Of a DNA stretch of 64,000 nucleotides, positions 29,480 to 39,115 are shown one piece after another; positions within the stretch are counted from its first letter, which is position 1, and each line of letters begins with the position of its first letter. The notes below the pieces were generated by a model. The model did not search any database, was not told the origin of the DNA, and saw only the letters and a list, made by a program, of their open reading frames with translations. Position numbers and translations under genes: made by a program. The stretch comes from Brevibacillus ruminantium (lineage in GTDB: Bacteria > Bacillota > Bacilli > Brevibacillales > Brevibacillaceae): the NCBI RefSeq assembly GCF_023746555.1, contig NZ_CP098755.1, forward strand, positions 3,422,501 to 3,486,500, read 5' to 3'.

Positions 29480-30601
29480 CTATTCCAATTCTTCTGCATC
29501 GACAATATTTCGCTGTTTGTCAGCATGCCGCTCCAATCCCAGCTTCACCAAACGGTCGATCAGATCGCTATACCCAATTCCCGAAGCTTGAAAGAGCATC
29601 GGATACATGCTGTACGGGGTAAATCCAGGCATGGTATTGACTTCATTGATATAGAGCTTGTCATTGGCTTCATCCCAGAAAAAATCTACCCTGGACAAAC
29701 CGGAGCCGTCCAATTCCCGAAATGCTGTTTTGGCCATTTCTTCCATCTGCACCGCTACATGTGCGGGAACCTCGGCCGGGATTTGCAGTTCCGTCCCTGC
29801 CCCCTTATATTTGGCCTCATAGTCGTAAAATTCTTTGGCTGCAATCACTTCGCCAACGACAGAGGTGATCAGTTCCTCGTTGCCCAACACCCCGATTTCC
29901 AGTTCACGCGCCTGGACGAACTCCTCGATGATCAAGCGGCGGTCAAACTTGGCTGCCAAGGACATGGCTTCGATCAGTTGGTCGCGATCCTTTGCTTTGC
30001 TTACCCCTACACTGGAACCCATATTGGCCGGTTTTACAAAGCAAGGGTACCCCAGTTGCTGTTCAATCCGTCCAATCGTCTCCTCCTGCTTCTTCTCCCA
30101 CTCAGAGCGGAGCACGCCTATAAATTTGACTTGCGGCAAACCCGCTTGCGCAAATACATTTTTCATCATCCATTTATCCATGCCGACCGCAGAAGCCATC
30201 ACTCCTGCGCCCACATAGGGCAGATTGGCCAGCTCGAGCAATCCCTGGATGGTTCCATCCTCACCATTGGGGCCGTGAACGACCGGGAAGATCACGTCTA
30301 TTTCCTGACCGATGGCAAATACAGATGCCGGCTTTGCGGCAGGGATGATCTCGCCCCCCGCCCTTTCTTCATCAGGACGCTCGTTTCCATCCGTCAAACG
30401 AAGGGGCTGAACTCCTTCGAGTACCCCCCCTGATAATTTTTCCCCTTTTATCCAAGAGCCGTCCAACTGCACATAGACGGGCAGAATTTCATATTTGTCA
30501 GCATCTACCGCTTTAATGATGGAGTAAGCGGTGCGCAGCGAAACTTCATGTTCCGAGGACTTTCCTCCGTAAATAATTCCCAGCCGTATTTTGTTCCCCA
30601 T
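29480..30601 (-). CDS. ddl: D-alanine--D-alanine ligase
   Basis: A 373-aa ATP-grasp ligase joining two D-Ala. N-terminal YGGKSSEHEVSLRTA, HGPNGEDGTIQGLLELANLPYVG (as separate loops), the grasp strand CFVKPANMGSSVGVSKA, and the metal site RVDFFWDEANDKLYINEVNT followed by MPGFTPYSMYPMLF. The longer form (about 370 aa) with an omega-loop region is typical of Gram-positive Ddl. It is convergent with murF, unlike Bacillus, where ddl and murF are tandem. Confidence 0.96.
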   Translation of the reverse strand: MGNKIRLGIIYGGKSSEHEVSLRTAYSIIKAVDADKYEILPVYVQLDGSWIKGEKLSGGVLEGVQPLRLTDGNERPDEERAGGEIIPAAKPASVFAIGQEIDVIFPVVHGPNGEDGTIQGLLELANLPYVGAGVMASAVGMDKWMMKNVFAQAGLPQVKFIGVLRSEWEKKQEETIGRIEQQLGYPCFVKPANMGSSVGVSKAKDRDQLIEAMSLAAKFDRRLIIEEFVQARELEIGVLGNEELITSVVGEVIAAKEFYDYEAKYKGAGTELQIPAEVPAHVAVQMEEMAKTAFRELDGSGLSRVDFFWDEANDKLYINEVNTMPGFTPYSMYPMLFQASGIGYSDLIDRLVKLGLERHADKQRNIVDAEELE

Positions 30602-30783
30602 GAACCTTTTGCTCCTTTCGCCTCTGCGCGGGCAGCGAGCGATCCTACCCGTGTCTACAGTCTCTCCCTATCGTATGCGTAAGCCCTGTTCTCTTCTACT
30701 CTCTGGGCCAATTCATCATTCAGCATACACAATCCCCTTTTCAAATTCAAGGGACGTTCGTTTCGGAGCGAAGCCGAAGCACG

Positions 30784-30811
30784 AAAAAAGAGCGGCGCAA
30801 CTGTCCGCTCT
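30784..30811 (-). terminator. Terminator after the secreted hydrolase gene
   Basis: The minus strand forms AGAGCGG / CCGCTCT with a 9-nt loop followed by TTTTTTCG. It sits 9 nt past the hydrolase stop codon. Confidence 0.85.
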
Positions 30812-30819
30812 CTTCGGGA

Positions 30820-32337
30820 TTAGTAAGGCTCGATTTCTTCGCCGGTTACGATATCGATCACGTTGACAGAAGAATCAGGGACGGGGATGGTCTGATTCTC
30901 GGGCGGGGTGCTTGCTTCCTCTACCCACCGAACCAATGCATCAAAGCTTTGATGAACATAGGGGAGCAGCGGCTGTATTTCTTTGTCTGGATCGGAATTG
31001 CTCCATACCAGACCGTCGACATGATTCCCCTTTTCCACCAAATACAATCGGTGCAGATGCTCCCGTCCTGCTTCTTTGATCAACTCCTGGTAAGGAGTGG
31101 CATGCACGTCGGGAAAAATCAGGGTATCCCAGGTACCTGCAATGGACAGGAGTGGAACATTGATTTTGCCTGTATTGGCAATCTGGTCTACAGCATCTTT
31201 TACATGCTTCGGCCGTTTGGCAAAATCATAGTTTCGAAAGATATCATCATGGGTGCGGTCACGAATCCCGTTTTCGTTCATTCGCAGATAATCGGGCCAT
31301 TGCAATCTTTTCGGGGCCCGGGGATCAAACTCGTCCCGATAGATGTTTAGGCTGATAAACCAATAGACCTGGTCGTGGTAAGCCCAGAGATGTTCGGAGC
31401 CTCGCGGAACGTGAGCCCGGTACAGCGCTTCCCGTGCTTTCTCCTGCTTTTCCCCTGTCCCGTACAGGGCATCCTCGGCATGATTCACTACCTCTGTCAG
31501 GGTGGAGATGAGATTAGGGCGATCCGAACGCCACAAGACTCCTTCCCAGTCTATGCCGCCGTCAAACAGTCTTGGCTCTTTGGTAATGGCCGGGTCGTCA
31601 TTTTCCAAGGCATACCGGACCACATAGCCCCCGTTGGAAATCCCGATTGCATAAGTAGGGATCGGGTGCTGCTTGGTGATCAGCTTGCTCGATCTCGGGC
31701 CAAGGTCAGACGAGTCCAGCAGGTGGTCTGCATGAAAGGTGGTCAGGTATTTCTGAGCAGCTTTTGTCACTTGGCGAAACCGCTGATGCCATTCGGCTAC
31801 AGAATCCTCTTCGGCAGCAAGTGCATTTTTGGCTTTGGCAAAGGGATCGGATGGGTCAATTTCTCCTTGTGTTCCTTTGTCGATGGCAGCAAAAGCGAAT
31901 CCTTTGCCCAGCACGTAGTCACTGAACAGCAAATCGGTAGCGGTTTCATTTCGCGTAGCAGGGATACCGGCCACCACCAATCTGCCGTTCCACTTGTCGG
32001 GCACCCGGATGACAAACTTGGCGTCGTCAAACATCCCGTTGATCTGGACACCTGTTACCTCGGCGGGTTGATACATCTTGCTCCATCCTCCCCACGTCAT
32101 CGGCGCCAGGCCACCGTTTCCAAACTGCAGGGCAGCGGCCAGCTGAACCGGATTTTTTGTCGTGAGCCAATTTTCCCCTTTCCCATCGAAGTGATTGACC
32201 ATGACGCTGTGTGCACCAGGGATGACCGGCGAAGTAGCAGCCTGGGAGGATTGTCCGCTCACCCAAAAGGGAATGGTCAGGCTCAAAGCTACCAACGCTT
32301 TTCCCCATGTTTTCATCCTTTTCATCCTATCACCCAC
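30820..32337 (-). CDS. Secreted alpha/beta hydrolase (tannase / hydroxybutyrate-oligomer-hydrolase-like)
   Basis: A 505-aa exported serine hydrolase. Signal peptide residues 9-34 end near QAATS. The mature part shows an oxyanion-side strand ([14 protein letters not shown]), the nucleophile elbow [13 protein letters not shown], a candidate acid in [14 protein letters not shown] and a candidate His in [11 protein letters not shown]. The G-I-S-N-G-G elbow and large cap resemble tannase/feruloyl-esterase and extracellular 3-hydroxybutyrate oligomer hydrolases; the substrate is not readable. GTG at 32335-32337 (GAGGATAA upstream) or ATG four codons later may be the start. It is monocistronic. Confidence 0.75.
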   Translation of the reverse strand: MGDRMKRMKTWGKALVALSLTIPFWVSGQSSQAATSPVIPGAHSVMVNHFDGKGENWLTTKNPVQLAAALQFGNGGLAPMTWGGWSKMYQPAEVTGVQINGMFDDAKFVIRVPDKWNGRLVVAGIPATRNETATDLLFSDYVLGKGFAFAAIDKGTQGEIDPSDPFAKAKNALAAEEDSVAEWHQRFRQVTKAAQKYLTTFHADHLLDSSDLGPRSSKLITKQHPIPTYAIGISNGGYVVRYALENDDPAITKEPRLFDGGIDWEGVLWRSDRPNLISTLTEVVNHAEDALYGTGEKQEKAREALYRAHVPRGSEHLWAYHDQVYWFISLNIYRDEFDPRAPKRLQWPDYLRMNENGIRDRTHDDIFRNYDFAKRPKHVKDAVDQIANTGKINVPLLSIAGTWDTLIFPDVHATPYQELIKEAGREHLHRLYLVEKGNHVDGLVWSNSDPDKEIQPLLPYVHQSFDALVRWVEEASTPPENQTIPVPDSSVNVIDIVTGEEIEPY

Positions 32338-32463
32338 TTATCCTCAAATAATGGTTGCCATTGCCTTATTTTTACAGCAACTATCATGCCAACTCATACA
32401 AGCGTCGTGATTGACTGCGGCCGTAGCAAAACGTCGCCCGCCTGCAACACGGAGCCTAAACAA

Positions 32464-32501
32464 AAAAGCGACATGTCGCATCATCGCAACATATCGCTTT
32501 T
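32464..32501. other. Terminator-like hairpin in the hydrolase-yqeW divergent intergenic region
   Basis: AAAAGCGACATGT pairs with ACATATCGCTTTT (12 of 13) around a 12-nt loop, with A6 and T4 flanks. It lies in the 296-nt gap between two divergent genes, where no transcript needs ending. It may reduce spurious transcription or be part of a leader. No clear promoter was found. Confidence 0.45.
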
Positions 32502-32633
32502 CACTATTCTATATGCATACGTACTTCGGCCGATTTGCGCAGGTTTCGACAGGTTTTTGCAGCCTGCCTGTCATGCTCGTCTCGGTACAGGCATACGTAT
32601 TGGTATACCCTGACACGTAAGGAGGATCACTTT

Positions 32634-33572
32634 TTGATTGGTGCTGTCCTCGCTCCGTTTACCTTTGGCCTGAGTTTCTTTCTGTTGGGAATGTACGCCA
32701 TGCGAACGGGCTTCCAGAACCTTGCCGGCAAACAAATGGCAGACTGGCTGTCACGCTTTACCCGCACACCCCTGCTCAGCTTTTGGGTGGGCTTGCTGTC
32801 CACATTTGTCTTGCAAAGCTCCAGTGCGGTCACGGTACTGACCATCGGTTTGACCCATGCGGGGATGATCGGCTTTGCGCAAACCGTCGGCATTATTCTG
32901 GGAACCAACGTGGGCACAACCGTCACGACCGAACTGATCGCTCTACGCCTGGAGACCTTTGCGGTTCCGATGCTGCTCGTGGGCATCGCTCTGTGGCTCA
33001 TGCCGCGGCGACTGACGCGCTGCATCGGACTGGTCATCGCCGGCTTTGGCCTGATTTTTCTGGGGATCGATACGATGCAGGTAATGGCAAAGCCGCTGCA
33101 GCAATCGGAGACTTTTCGTGCGCTCTTTCTGGAAAGCACTCACTCCGTCTGGCTCGGCCTTTTGACCGGCACCGTTTTTACCGGCCTGATCCACAGCAGC
33201 TCTGCAACGACAGCGATCACCATGGGGCTGATGTCCCATCAGGTTCTCGGTATCGAAACTGCTTTAGCCATTGTGCTTGGCGCCAATATCGGCACCTGCT
33301 TTACGGCCCTGATCGCCAGTATCGGCACCAATACCGCATCCAAGCAAGTGGCCTGGTGCCATACCCTTTTCAACATCGTCGGAGCCCTGTTGTTTTTGCC
33401 GTTTTTGCCCCAACTGGGCGCGATCAGTGCATTTCTGACAGCCAGCCCTTCTATGCAGATCGCCCACTCACAAACGATATTCAATGTGGTTTGTTCCCTC
33501 GTCGCCCTGCCTTATACCAAGCAGATCGCCGCGTTTATCCAGTGGATGTTTCCGGGGAAAAGAAAGCGCTGA
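32634..33572 (+). CDS. yqeW: Na/Pi cotransporter family protein (YqeW type)
   Basis: A 312-aa membrane protein with the duplicated Na/Pi-cotransporter II core (PF02690 type). The two inverted QSSSA-like repeats are LQSSSAVTVLTIGLTHAG near residue 62 and HSSSATTAITMGLM near residue 188. Each is followed by a GTNVGTT / GANIGTC motif. About eight transmembrane helices are visible. The start is TTG, 8 nt behind AAGGAGG. Substrate is probably phosphate with sodium, by family. In B. subtilis yqeW lies between yqeV and rpsU on the same strand; here it is inverted and separated from both. Confidence 0.92.
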   Translation: MIGAVLAPFTFGLSFFLLGMYAMRTGFQNLAGKQMADWLSRFTRTPLLSFWVGLLSTFVLQSSSAVTVLTIGLTHAGMIGFAQTVGIILGTNVGTTVTTELIALRLETFAVPMLLVGIALWLMPRRLTRCIGLVIAGFGLIFLGIDTMQVMAKPLQQSETFRALFLESTHSVWLGLLTGTVFTGLIHSSSATTAITMGLMSHQVLGIETALAIVLGANIGTCFTALIASIGTNTASKQVAWCHTLFNIVGALLFLPFLPQLGAISAFLTASPSMQIAHSQTIFNVVCSLVALPYTKQIAAFIQWMFPGKRKR

Positions 33573-33609
33573 TCACTGCCTGGCATTGTAAAAAAATGGA
33601 TATCGTCAT

Positions 33610-34284
33610 TCATAATGTAAAAGGGATCAAATAGATCGCGGTCACCACTCCAGCCAAGATCATGGCCACACTGGAAGCAGCCGTTTGAACCTGTGAGATT
33701 CGATGCAGGCTGGCGGTTCCCATGGCGTGCGCACTGGTCCCGATGGCAATCCCGATCGCCCAGTCATCCTTCACTCCGCACAGTGCAAGGAGCGGTCGCC
33801 CAAATGCCACACCGGCTATTCCCGTCAAGGCTACAAAGAAGGCAGCAAGCGCGGGGGCTCCTCCGATATTTTTCGTCAGTTCCACCGCAATCGGCGTCGA
33901 CACGGATTTAGTCAGCATGCTTTTGACCAGTAAATCATCTGTGTGGAAAATCCAGCCAAATGCCAGCACGGTAAGTATGGCAACCGCGCATCCTGCCAGT
34001 ACACCCAGTAGAACACCTTTCCAGATATCAGAAAACACCCGCATTTGTTTAGCCAAGGGAACAGCGAGCGCTACCGTTGCCGGGCCGACCCAGAATGAAA
34101 TCCATTCACCCCCGAGCTGATAGGACTCCCAGTCCCCGTTGATCAGCCACCAGACAAACCATGTGCTGACCGTGGATACAATAATCGGTTGGATCCAGGA
34201 GTAGCGATTCACTACAACCATCGCCAGCTTGTAACCGGCCAATGTCACGAGAATGGCAAGAATCGCGAGCAAAACATCAAGCAT
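33610..34284 (-). CDS. lrgB: LrgB/CidB family antiholin-like protein
   Basis: A 224-aa membrane protein with about six to seven helices. LrgB motifs are VGPATVALAVPLAKQ, SVSTPIAVELTKNIGG and IGTSAHAMGTASL. In staphylococci the LrgAB/CidAB systems modulate murein hydrolase activity and cell death, and some homologues export pyruvate or similar metabolites. It overlaps lrgA by 8 nt. It has no associated lytSR-type regulator in the window. Confidence 0.92.
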   Translation of the reverse strand: MLDVLLAILAILVTLAGYKLAMVVVNRYSWIQPIIVSTVSTWFVWWLINGDWESYQLGGEWISFWVGPATVALAVPLAKQMRVFSDIWKGVLLGVLAGCAVAILTVLAFGWIFHTDDLLVKSMLTKSVSTPIAVELTKNIGGAPALAAFFVALTGIAGVAFGRPLLALCGVKDDWAIGIAIGTSAHAMGTASLHRISQVQTAASSVAMILAGVVTAIYLIPFTL

Positions 34285-34675
34285 CCATAGTCCTCCTCTC
34301 CAGCTCGATTGAGGAAGTGCTTGCTTCTTTTCTGCGCCGATCCAAATACCACTGAATCAGACGGCCCGTCACAACCATGACAAAGGCAGGACCGAGAACC
34401 ATCGCCAAAATCAGCGCCACGGGATGTTCTCCCAGTATTTTCAGGTAAGACGATACACCAATCATAATAGGGACAAAAAATAGCATCATATGACGGATTA
34501 ATAACTGACTTGCTTTGTCCACCCAATTCATTTTGACGACCCCGGTTACAAGAGCCAGAGTTAGCAGCAGCATCCCGATGATATTGCCGGGCAACGGGAT
34601 GTGTAGCCACTTTCCTGCTGCGATACCAATCCCATAAAAGGCAAGCAGCAAAATAATGCCCTTGATGGTTTCCAC
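34277..34675 (-). CDS. lrgA: LrgA/CidA family holin-like protein
   Basis: A 132-aa protein with four transmembrane helices and family motifs LHIPLPGNIIGMLLL, LIRHMMLFFVPIMIGV and a charged C-terminus. The start is GTG at 34673-34675, 9 nt behind GAGGAGAG. The frame stays open ten codons further upstream but those codons encode the SD. It is first of a two-gene lrgAB unit. Holin-like pore partner of LrgB. Confidence 0.92.
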   Translation of the reverse strand: METIKGIILLLAFYGIGIAAGKWLHIPLPGNIIGMLLLTLALVTGVVKMNWVDKASQLLIRHMMLFFVPIMIGVSSYLKILGEHPVALILAMVLGPAFVMVVTGRLIQWYLDRRRKEASTSSIELERRTMDA

Positions 34676-34826
34676 GACGACTCGCTCTCCTCTCTCCTCA
34701 TCCAATCTCTTTCTATTATTCTATAAGCTACTTTCTCTTATTTCTTTAGCAGGGCAATTCTCTCTACCATTCGAAAATACAAACGTACAGAATCATCCAA
34801 GAATCCCAAAAAATCCTGCGGACTTG

Positions 34827-34860
34827 TAAAAAAGCCCGACCACAACATAGGTCAGGCTTT
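34827..34860 (-). terminator. Terminator after deoC
   Basis: The minus-strand stem AGCCTGACC / GGTCGGGCT (one G-T) with an 8-nt loop is followed by TTTTTTAC. It ends the transcript running through mtaB, the Nudix gene and deoC. Confidence 0.88.
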
Positions 34861-34867
34861 GTTCCTA

Positions 34868-35533
34868 TTAATAACCGCTCCCCGATGCTTCCCCACCGCT
34901 TACAATGGCGATGCCGGAGCTTGCTCCGATACGCGTAGCTCCTGCCTCGATCATGGCCAGGGCTGCAGCGCGATCACGCACCCCGCCGGAAGCTTTGACG
35001 CCGATGTCGGCACCTACTGCTTTTCGCATCAGGGCAATATCTTCGACGGTTGCCCCACCAGGACCAAAACCGGTGGAAGTCTTCACGTAGTCGGCACCCG
35101 CTTCTACACAAAGCTTGCAGGCTGCTTCTTTTTCCTCGTCGGTCAGAAGCCCCGTCTCCAGGATCACTTTCAGCAGAATTTCTCCTGCAGCTTCCTTCAC
35201 AGCCGCCACATCCTGCTTCACAGTTTCCAGATCCCCTGATTTCAATGCACCTACATTCAGAACCATGTCGATTTCGGTCGCACCGTTTAAAATGGCGTCA
35301 CGGGTTTCTGCCACCTTTACTGCGGTGGTATTGGCGCCCAAAGGAAAACCGATCACGGTACATACTTTTACATCCGTACCTGCCAGCAGCTCAGCAGAGC
35401 GCTTTACCCAGTAGGGATTGACGCAGACCGAAGCAAAATCATGTTCTTTAGCCTCTGCGCACAGCTTTTCAATCATCGCCACTGTAGTTTCCGGCTTTAA
35501 CAGCGTATGGTCGATATACTTGTTCAAATTCAT
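34868..35533 (-). CDS. deoC: Deoxyribose-phosphate aldolase
   Basis: A 221-aa class I aldolase that splits 2-deoxyribose-5-phosphate into acetaldehyde and glyceraldehyde-3-phosphate in deoxynucleoside catabolism. Motifs: [36 protein letters not shown] (catalytic Asp), the Schiff-base Lys in [16 protein letters not shown], and [20 protein letters not shown] precedes the ATG, 3 nt after the Nudix gene. It is not grouped with other deo genes. Confidence 0.96.
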   Translation of the reverse strand: MNLNKYIDHTLLKPETTVAMIEKLCAEAKEHDFASVCVNPYWVKRSAELLAGTDVKVCTVIGFPLGANTTAVKVAETRDAILNGATEIDMVLNVGALKSGDLETVKQDVAAVKEAAGEILLKVILETGLLTDEEKEAACKLCVEAGADYVKTSTGFGPGGATVEDIALMRKAVGADIGVKASGGVRDRAAALAMIEAGATRIGASSGIAIVSGGEASGSGY

Positions 35534-35536
35534 TTC

Positions 35537-35965
35537 CTACACCTCAATCCCGAAATGGTGCAAAGCCAATCGCAGCACATTATCATTATTTCGATACCCA
35601 CGGCTAAGCTGCAGGGACCACGCCTCTTCCGGCGAATGCCAGTGAACGGCGTTGATCTCTTCTTCCTGCACAACAATCTCCGTAGAGTAGGCCTCCACCA
35701 GATAGTAGTGCACCTCTTTATTCACAAGCTCCCCTGTTACCGGATGGTGATAGTTGTAGTAGATGGTGTCCAGCTTATCCATCAGACGCCCGCCAACACC
35801 TGTCTCCTCCAAAACCTCTCGGAGCGCAGTTTCTTCAATCGTTTCCCCCAGTTCCTGCTTGCCTTTGGCAAGGGTCACTTTCCCATAGCGATCTTCAATC
35901 AACATGATCAAAAGACCGTTGTCCGTGGCCTGATAGACGACGCCGCCTGCCGAGATCTCTTTCAT
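35537..35965 (-). CDS. Nudix hydrolase
   Basis: A 142-aa Nudix protein. The Nudix box is intact at about residues 36-58: GKQELGETIEETAL then REVLEETGV, with the metal-binding Glu residues present. The remainder is ISAGGVVYQ at the start and VHYYLVEA in the middle. The ATG overlaps the mtaB stop (ATGA), so translation is coupled; the frame is open further upstream inside mtaB but without an SD. Nucleoside diphosphate-X substrate unknown. Confidence 0.9.
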   Translation of the reverse strand: MKEISAGGVVYQATDNGLLIMLIEDRYGKVTLAKGKQELGETIEETALREVLEETGVGGRLMDKLDTIYYNYHHPVTGELVNKEVHYYLVEAYSTEIVVQEEEINAVHWHSPEEAWSLQLSRGYRNNDNVLRLALHHFGIEV

Positions 35966-37320
35966 ACGACCTTTTCCTTCAACGCTGCTGGCACAGGATA
36001 GTCCAGCACGCGGACAAAGGTGCCCTTGCAATATTCGGAGCCGGCTTCATCGAGACGAACCTTACAGATTTTACCAATCATCGATTCATCGCCTGGGAAA
36101 ACAAGATTGAGGTAATTGTCAGAATACCCCATCAAGAGGCCGCTTTCTGGTGCTTCTTTATAAGGTCTTTCGGGAATCACCTCGAGGACGTCTCCCACGA
36201 ATTTTTTCGCGTATTGGAGTGTCAGCTGTTGGTTCAGCTCAAGCAGTTGGGTGACCCGCTCATGCTTGATCTCTTCTGGAATCTGATCCGTCATGCGGGC
36301 AGCCGGTGTACCCGTCCGCATGGAATACGGGAAGACATGAAGCTCCGCAAAACCGATTTTTTGAATAAACTCGTAACCATTCCGGAACTGCTCGTCCGTT
36401 TCTCCCGGAAAGCCGACGATCACATCTGTAGTCAACGCGACGCCAGGCAAGGCTTCCCGTACCTTGACCATTTTTTCGTAGAATTCAGCCGTCGTGTATT
36501 TCCGGCGCATCCGCTTCAAGACTTCATCGTCTCCAGCCTGAAGCGGTACGTGCAGATGGCGGACGACGAGATCCGAATGATTGATCACATCGATCACTTC
36601 GTCGGTAATCTGGCTGGCTTCAATGGAGCTGATGCGGATACGTTTAAGCCCTTCCACCTGGTGCAAATCAACCAGCAGCTTGGCCAGGTTGTAATCCTCC
36701 AGGTCTTCGCCATAGCCGCCTGTGTGAATACCGGTCAGGACGATTTCCAAATAACCGGCTGCGACCAGTTGTCTTGCTTGCTCCAGCACGCTCTCCGGTT
36801 TGCGGGAGCGCATCAGTCCGCGCGCCCACGGAATAATGCAGAAGGTGCAAAAGTTGTTGCAGCCCTCCTGGATTTTCAAGGAAGCACGTGTGCGGTCTGT
36901 AAAGTTGGGTACATCCAACTCTTCAAATTCTCGCGCCTTCATAATATTCCCGACAGCATTGATCGGGGTGCGTTCTCTGCGAATCTGGTCCACATACTCG
37001 ATCAAATTCTCGCGTCCCTGTGTCCCAACGATAATATCCACTCCGGGAATCTGGGCAATCTCACCTGGAGAGGTTTGCGCATAGCAACCGGTCACGGCAA
37101 CAATCGCGTCTGGATTGCGGCGGATCGCCCGACGAATGACCTGACGGCTTTTCTTGTCGCCTGTGTTGGTTACTGTGCATGTATTAATGACGTAAACGTC
37201 AGCTTCATCCTGTTCAAAGTCGACTCGCTCGTAGCCGTTGTTTTTAAATAACTGCCAAATCGCTTCCGTCTCGTAGCTGTTTACTTTACATCCCAATGTA
37301 TGGAAAGCAACCGTTGACAT
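35962..37320 (-). CDS. mtaB: tRNA (N6-threonylcarbamoyladenosine-37)-C2-methylthiotransferase
   Basis: A 452-aa radical-SAM methylthiotransferase (YqeV) making ms2t6A37. The N-terminal MTTase domain has Cys ligands in HTLGCKVNSYE, NTCTVTNTGDKKSRQ and AVTGCYAQTSP. The radical-SAM CxxxCxxC is in CNNFCTFCIIPWARG, and a C-terminal TRAM domain is visible. The ATG follows AAAGGAGG by 6-7 nt. It overlaps the Nudix gene and follows rsmE as in B. subtilis yqeTUV. Confidence 0.96.
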   Translation of the reverse strand: MSTVAFHTLGCKVNSYETEAIWQLFKNNGYERVDFEQDEADVYVINTCTVTNTGDKKSRQVIRRAIRRNPDAIVAVTGCYAQTSPGEIAQIPGVDIIVGTQGRENLIEYVDQIRRERTPINAVGNIMKAREFEELDVPNFTDRTRASLKIQEGCNNFCTFCIIPWARGLMRSRKPESVLEQARQLVAAGYLEIVLTGIHTGGYGEDLEDYNLAKLLVDLHQVEGLKRIRISSIEASQITDEVIDVINHSDLVVRHLHVPLQAGDDEVLKRMRRKYTTAEFYEKMVKVREALPGVALTTDVIVGFPGETDEQFRNGYEFIQKIGFAELHVFPYSMRTGTPAARMTDQIPEEIKHERVTQLLELNQQLTLQYAKKFVGDVLEVIPERPYKEAPESGLLMGYSDNYLNLVFPGDESMIGKICKVRLDEAGSEYCKGTFVRVLDYPVPAALKEKVV

Positions 37321-37382
37321 TGCGCTTCCTCCTTTCAAACTGTATGATTCATTATCCGATCTGCATGCAGAACCGGCAAATA

Positions 37383-38114
37383 CTACTCAAACTGAAAAGA
37401 TGCCGCCGCCAATACGTATTGGCAAGCGGTTTCCGTCCGCAGGATACGAGGGCCAAGAGCGACAGACGCAATGCCGGCTGCCTCTGCTGCTGACACTTCC
37501 TCCGGAGTAAATCCACCTTCTGGTCCAATCAAAACCAGCAGGGAATCACCTGGTGAAAGGGCAGGAAAGACCTGGTGCAGTGTTTGGGTGCCTTCCTTTT
37601 CATAAGCAATGACCGCTCGGGTGTAACGAGTGGAGGCTTCCAAAATCTGACGAAAGGAAACAGGTGCGAGCAGCTCCGGCAGCACGCTGCGATGAGACTG
37701 TTCAGCCGCTTCCTTCACGATTTTGCGCCAACGCTCCAGCTTCTTGGCTTCTTTCTTTGCATCCAGCTTGACAATCGTGCGTTCTGAGGAAAAAGGAAAA
37801 AAAGCGAACGCGCCCATTTCCGTTCCCTTTTGCAGGATCCACTCCATCTTTTCACCTTTTGGTAATCCCTGTCCAATGGTAATGTGAATCGGCAGTTCTC
37901 GCTTCTCTTCCAGAAACTCCGTGACAGCAGCCACCACTTCTTTTGCTGACAAGGATTCCAATCGGGCGCGAGCAGATCGGCCAGCACCATCGCTGACGAT
38001 GATTTCCTCGCCGCTCTTTGCCCGCATGACATTTACAATATGATGAACGTCGTCGCCTGTTATCCGAACCTCTTGTTCAGAAAAGAGGTGTGGCTCGACA
38101 AAATATCTTTGCAT
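37383..38114 (-). CDS. rsmE: 16S rRNA (uracil1498-N3)-methyltransferase
   Basis: A 243-aa SPOUT methyltransferase (YqeU). The N-terminal PUA-like domain starts QRYFVEPHLF. The knot region carries LVLIGPEGGFTPEEVSAA and VALGPRILRTETACQYVLAA, with KGTEMGAFAFFPFSSERTIVK before it. Its genome position, between prmA and mtaB, is conserved. Confidence 0.96.
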   Translation of the reverse strand: MQRYFVEPHLFSEQEVRITGDDVHHIVNVMRAKSGEEIIVSDGAGRSARARLESLSAKEVVAAVTEFLEEKRELPIHITIGQGLPKGEKMEWILQKGTEMGAFAFFPFSSERTIVKLDAKKEAKKLERWRKIVKEAAEQSHRSVLPELLAPVSFRQILEASTRYTRAVIAYEKEGTQTLHQVFPALSPGDSLLVLIGPEGGFTPEEVSAAEAAGIASVALGPRILRTETACQYVLAAASFQFE

Positions 38115-38132
38115 CTCGCCAACCCCATTATT

Positions 38133-39074
38133 TTAACGTTTTTTTGCAGTAATGGCTACCCAATCGTCAATGAAAATGGTTTCCACGATGTCGAGACCGG
38201 AAGCAGTCATGGCCGCCTTTACATCATCCGCCTTGATTTCGATAATGCCGGAAGCGATAAAGGTACCGCCTGGTTTCAGCACGCGATAGACGTCATCGGT
38301 AAAGCGGACAATAATCTCGGCCAGAATATTGGCGACGACAACCTCTACCGGGTCCTCGACACCTTCCAGCAGGTTGTTTTGTCTCACCGTAATTTTCTGA
38401 TCGACACCGTTTAATTCGGTATTGGACTGAGCGGATCGGACAGCCACTTCATCCAGGTCCATCGCCAAAACGTGCTCTGCTCCCAGCTTCACAGCGGCAA
38501 TACTGAGGATGGCCGTTCCCGTACCGACATCATAGACGCGATCTCCCGGTTGCAGGTACTTCTCCAAGGCACGCAGACAAAGGATAGTCGTCGGATGAGT
38601 CCCTGTGCCAAATGCCATGCCCGGGTCCATTTCGATAATTACTTCGTCTGCACCCTTCGGCTGATACTCCTCCCACACGGGCTTAATCGTCATCCGCTCG
38701 GATACGTGCACGGGCTTATAGTACTTTTTCCAGGCGTGGGCCCATTCGTCTTCATGAACATCATTGACGGCGATGGTGCCTTTCCCAATGTCCAAGCCAT
38801 AGCCTGTCAACTGGTCGAGCTGCTGCTTCAGTTCTTCCAGCAGCTCATTCAGCGCACTGCTCTCTGCTGCGAGATACGCTTTGACGAATACGCCCTCGGC
38901 CGGAAAGTCATCCGGGGATAGCTGGTAGATTTCACCAAACGGTGTATCCCAGTCGCGATGCAGTACCTCCGGGTCTTCGATCACTACCCCGTTGGCTCCG
39001 ATCTCGTAAAATAGATTGGACACTGCGTCTACTGCCTCTGCTGTTGTATGGATACTAATTTCCGACCATTTCAT
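38133..39074 (-). CDS. prmA: Ribosomal protein L11 methyltransferase
   Basis: A 313-aa enzyme that trimethylates L11. The N-terminal substrate domain (KWSEISIHTTAEAVDAVSNL) is followed by a SAM domain with MDPGMAFGTGTHPTTILC, VYDVGTGTAILSIAA and VVANILAEIIV. I chose the ATG of MKWSEI, 10 nt behind GGGGAG, rather than the earlier in-frame start. It is in one unit with dnaJ above and rsmE below. Confidence 0.96.
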   Translation of the reverse strand: MKWSEISIHTTAEAVDAVSNLFYEIGANGVVIEDPEVLHRDWDTPFGEIYQLSPDDFPAEGVFVKAYLAAESSALNELLEELKQQLDQLTGYGLDIGKGTIAVNDVHEDEWAHAWKKYYKPVHVSERMTIKPVWEEYQPKGADEVIIEMDPGMAFGTGTHPTTILCLRALEKYLQPGDRVYDVGTGTAILSIAAVKLGAEHVLAMDLDEVAVRSAQSNTELNGVDQKITVRQNNLLEGVEDPVEVVVANILAEIIVRFTDDVYRVLKPGGTFIASGIIEIKADDVKAAMTASGLDIVETIFIDDWVAITAKKR

Positions 39075-39115
39075 GAAATACCAACTCCCCAATCTGCTCA
39101 TTTCCTCAGGCGAGG

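Noticed and set aside
31375-32613. A 412-codon open frame on the plus strand
   Set aside because: It is antisense to the secreted hydrolase and runs into the yqeW leader.
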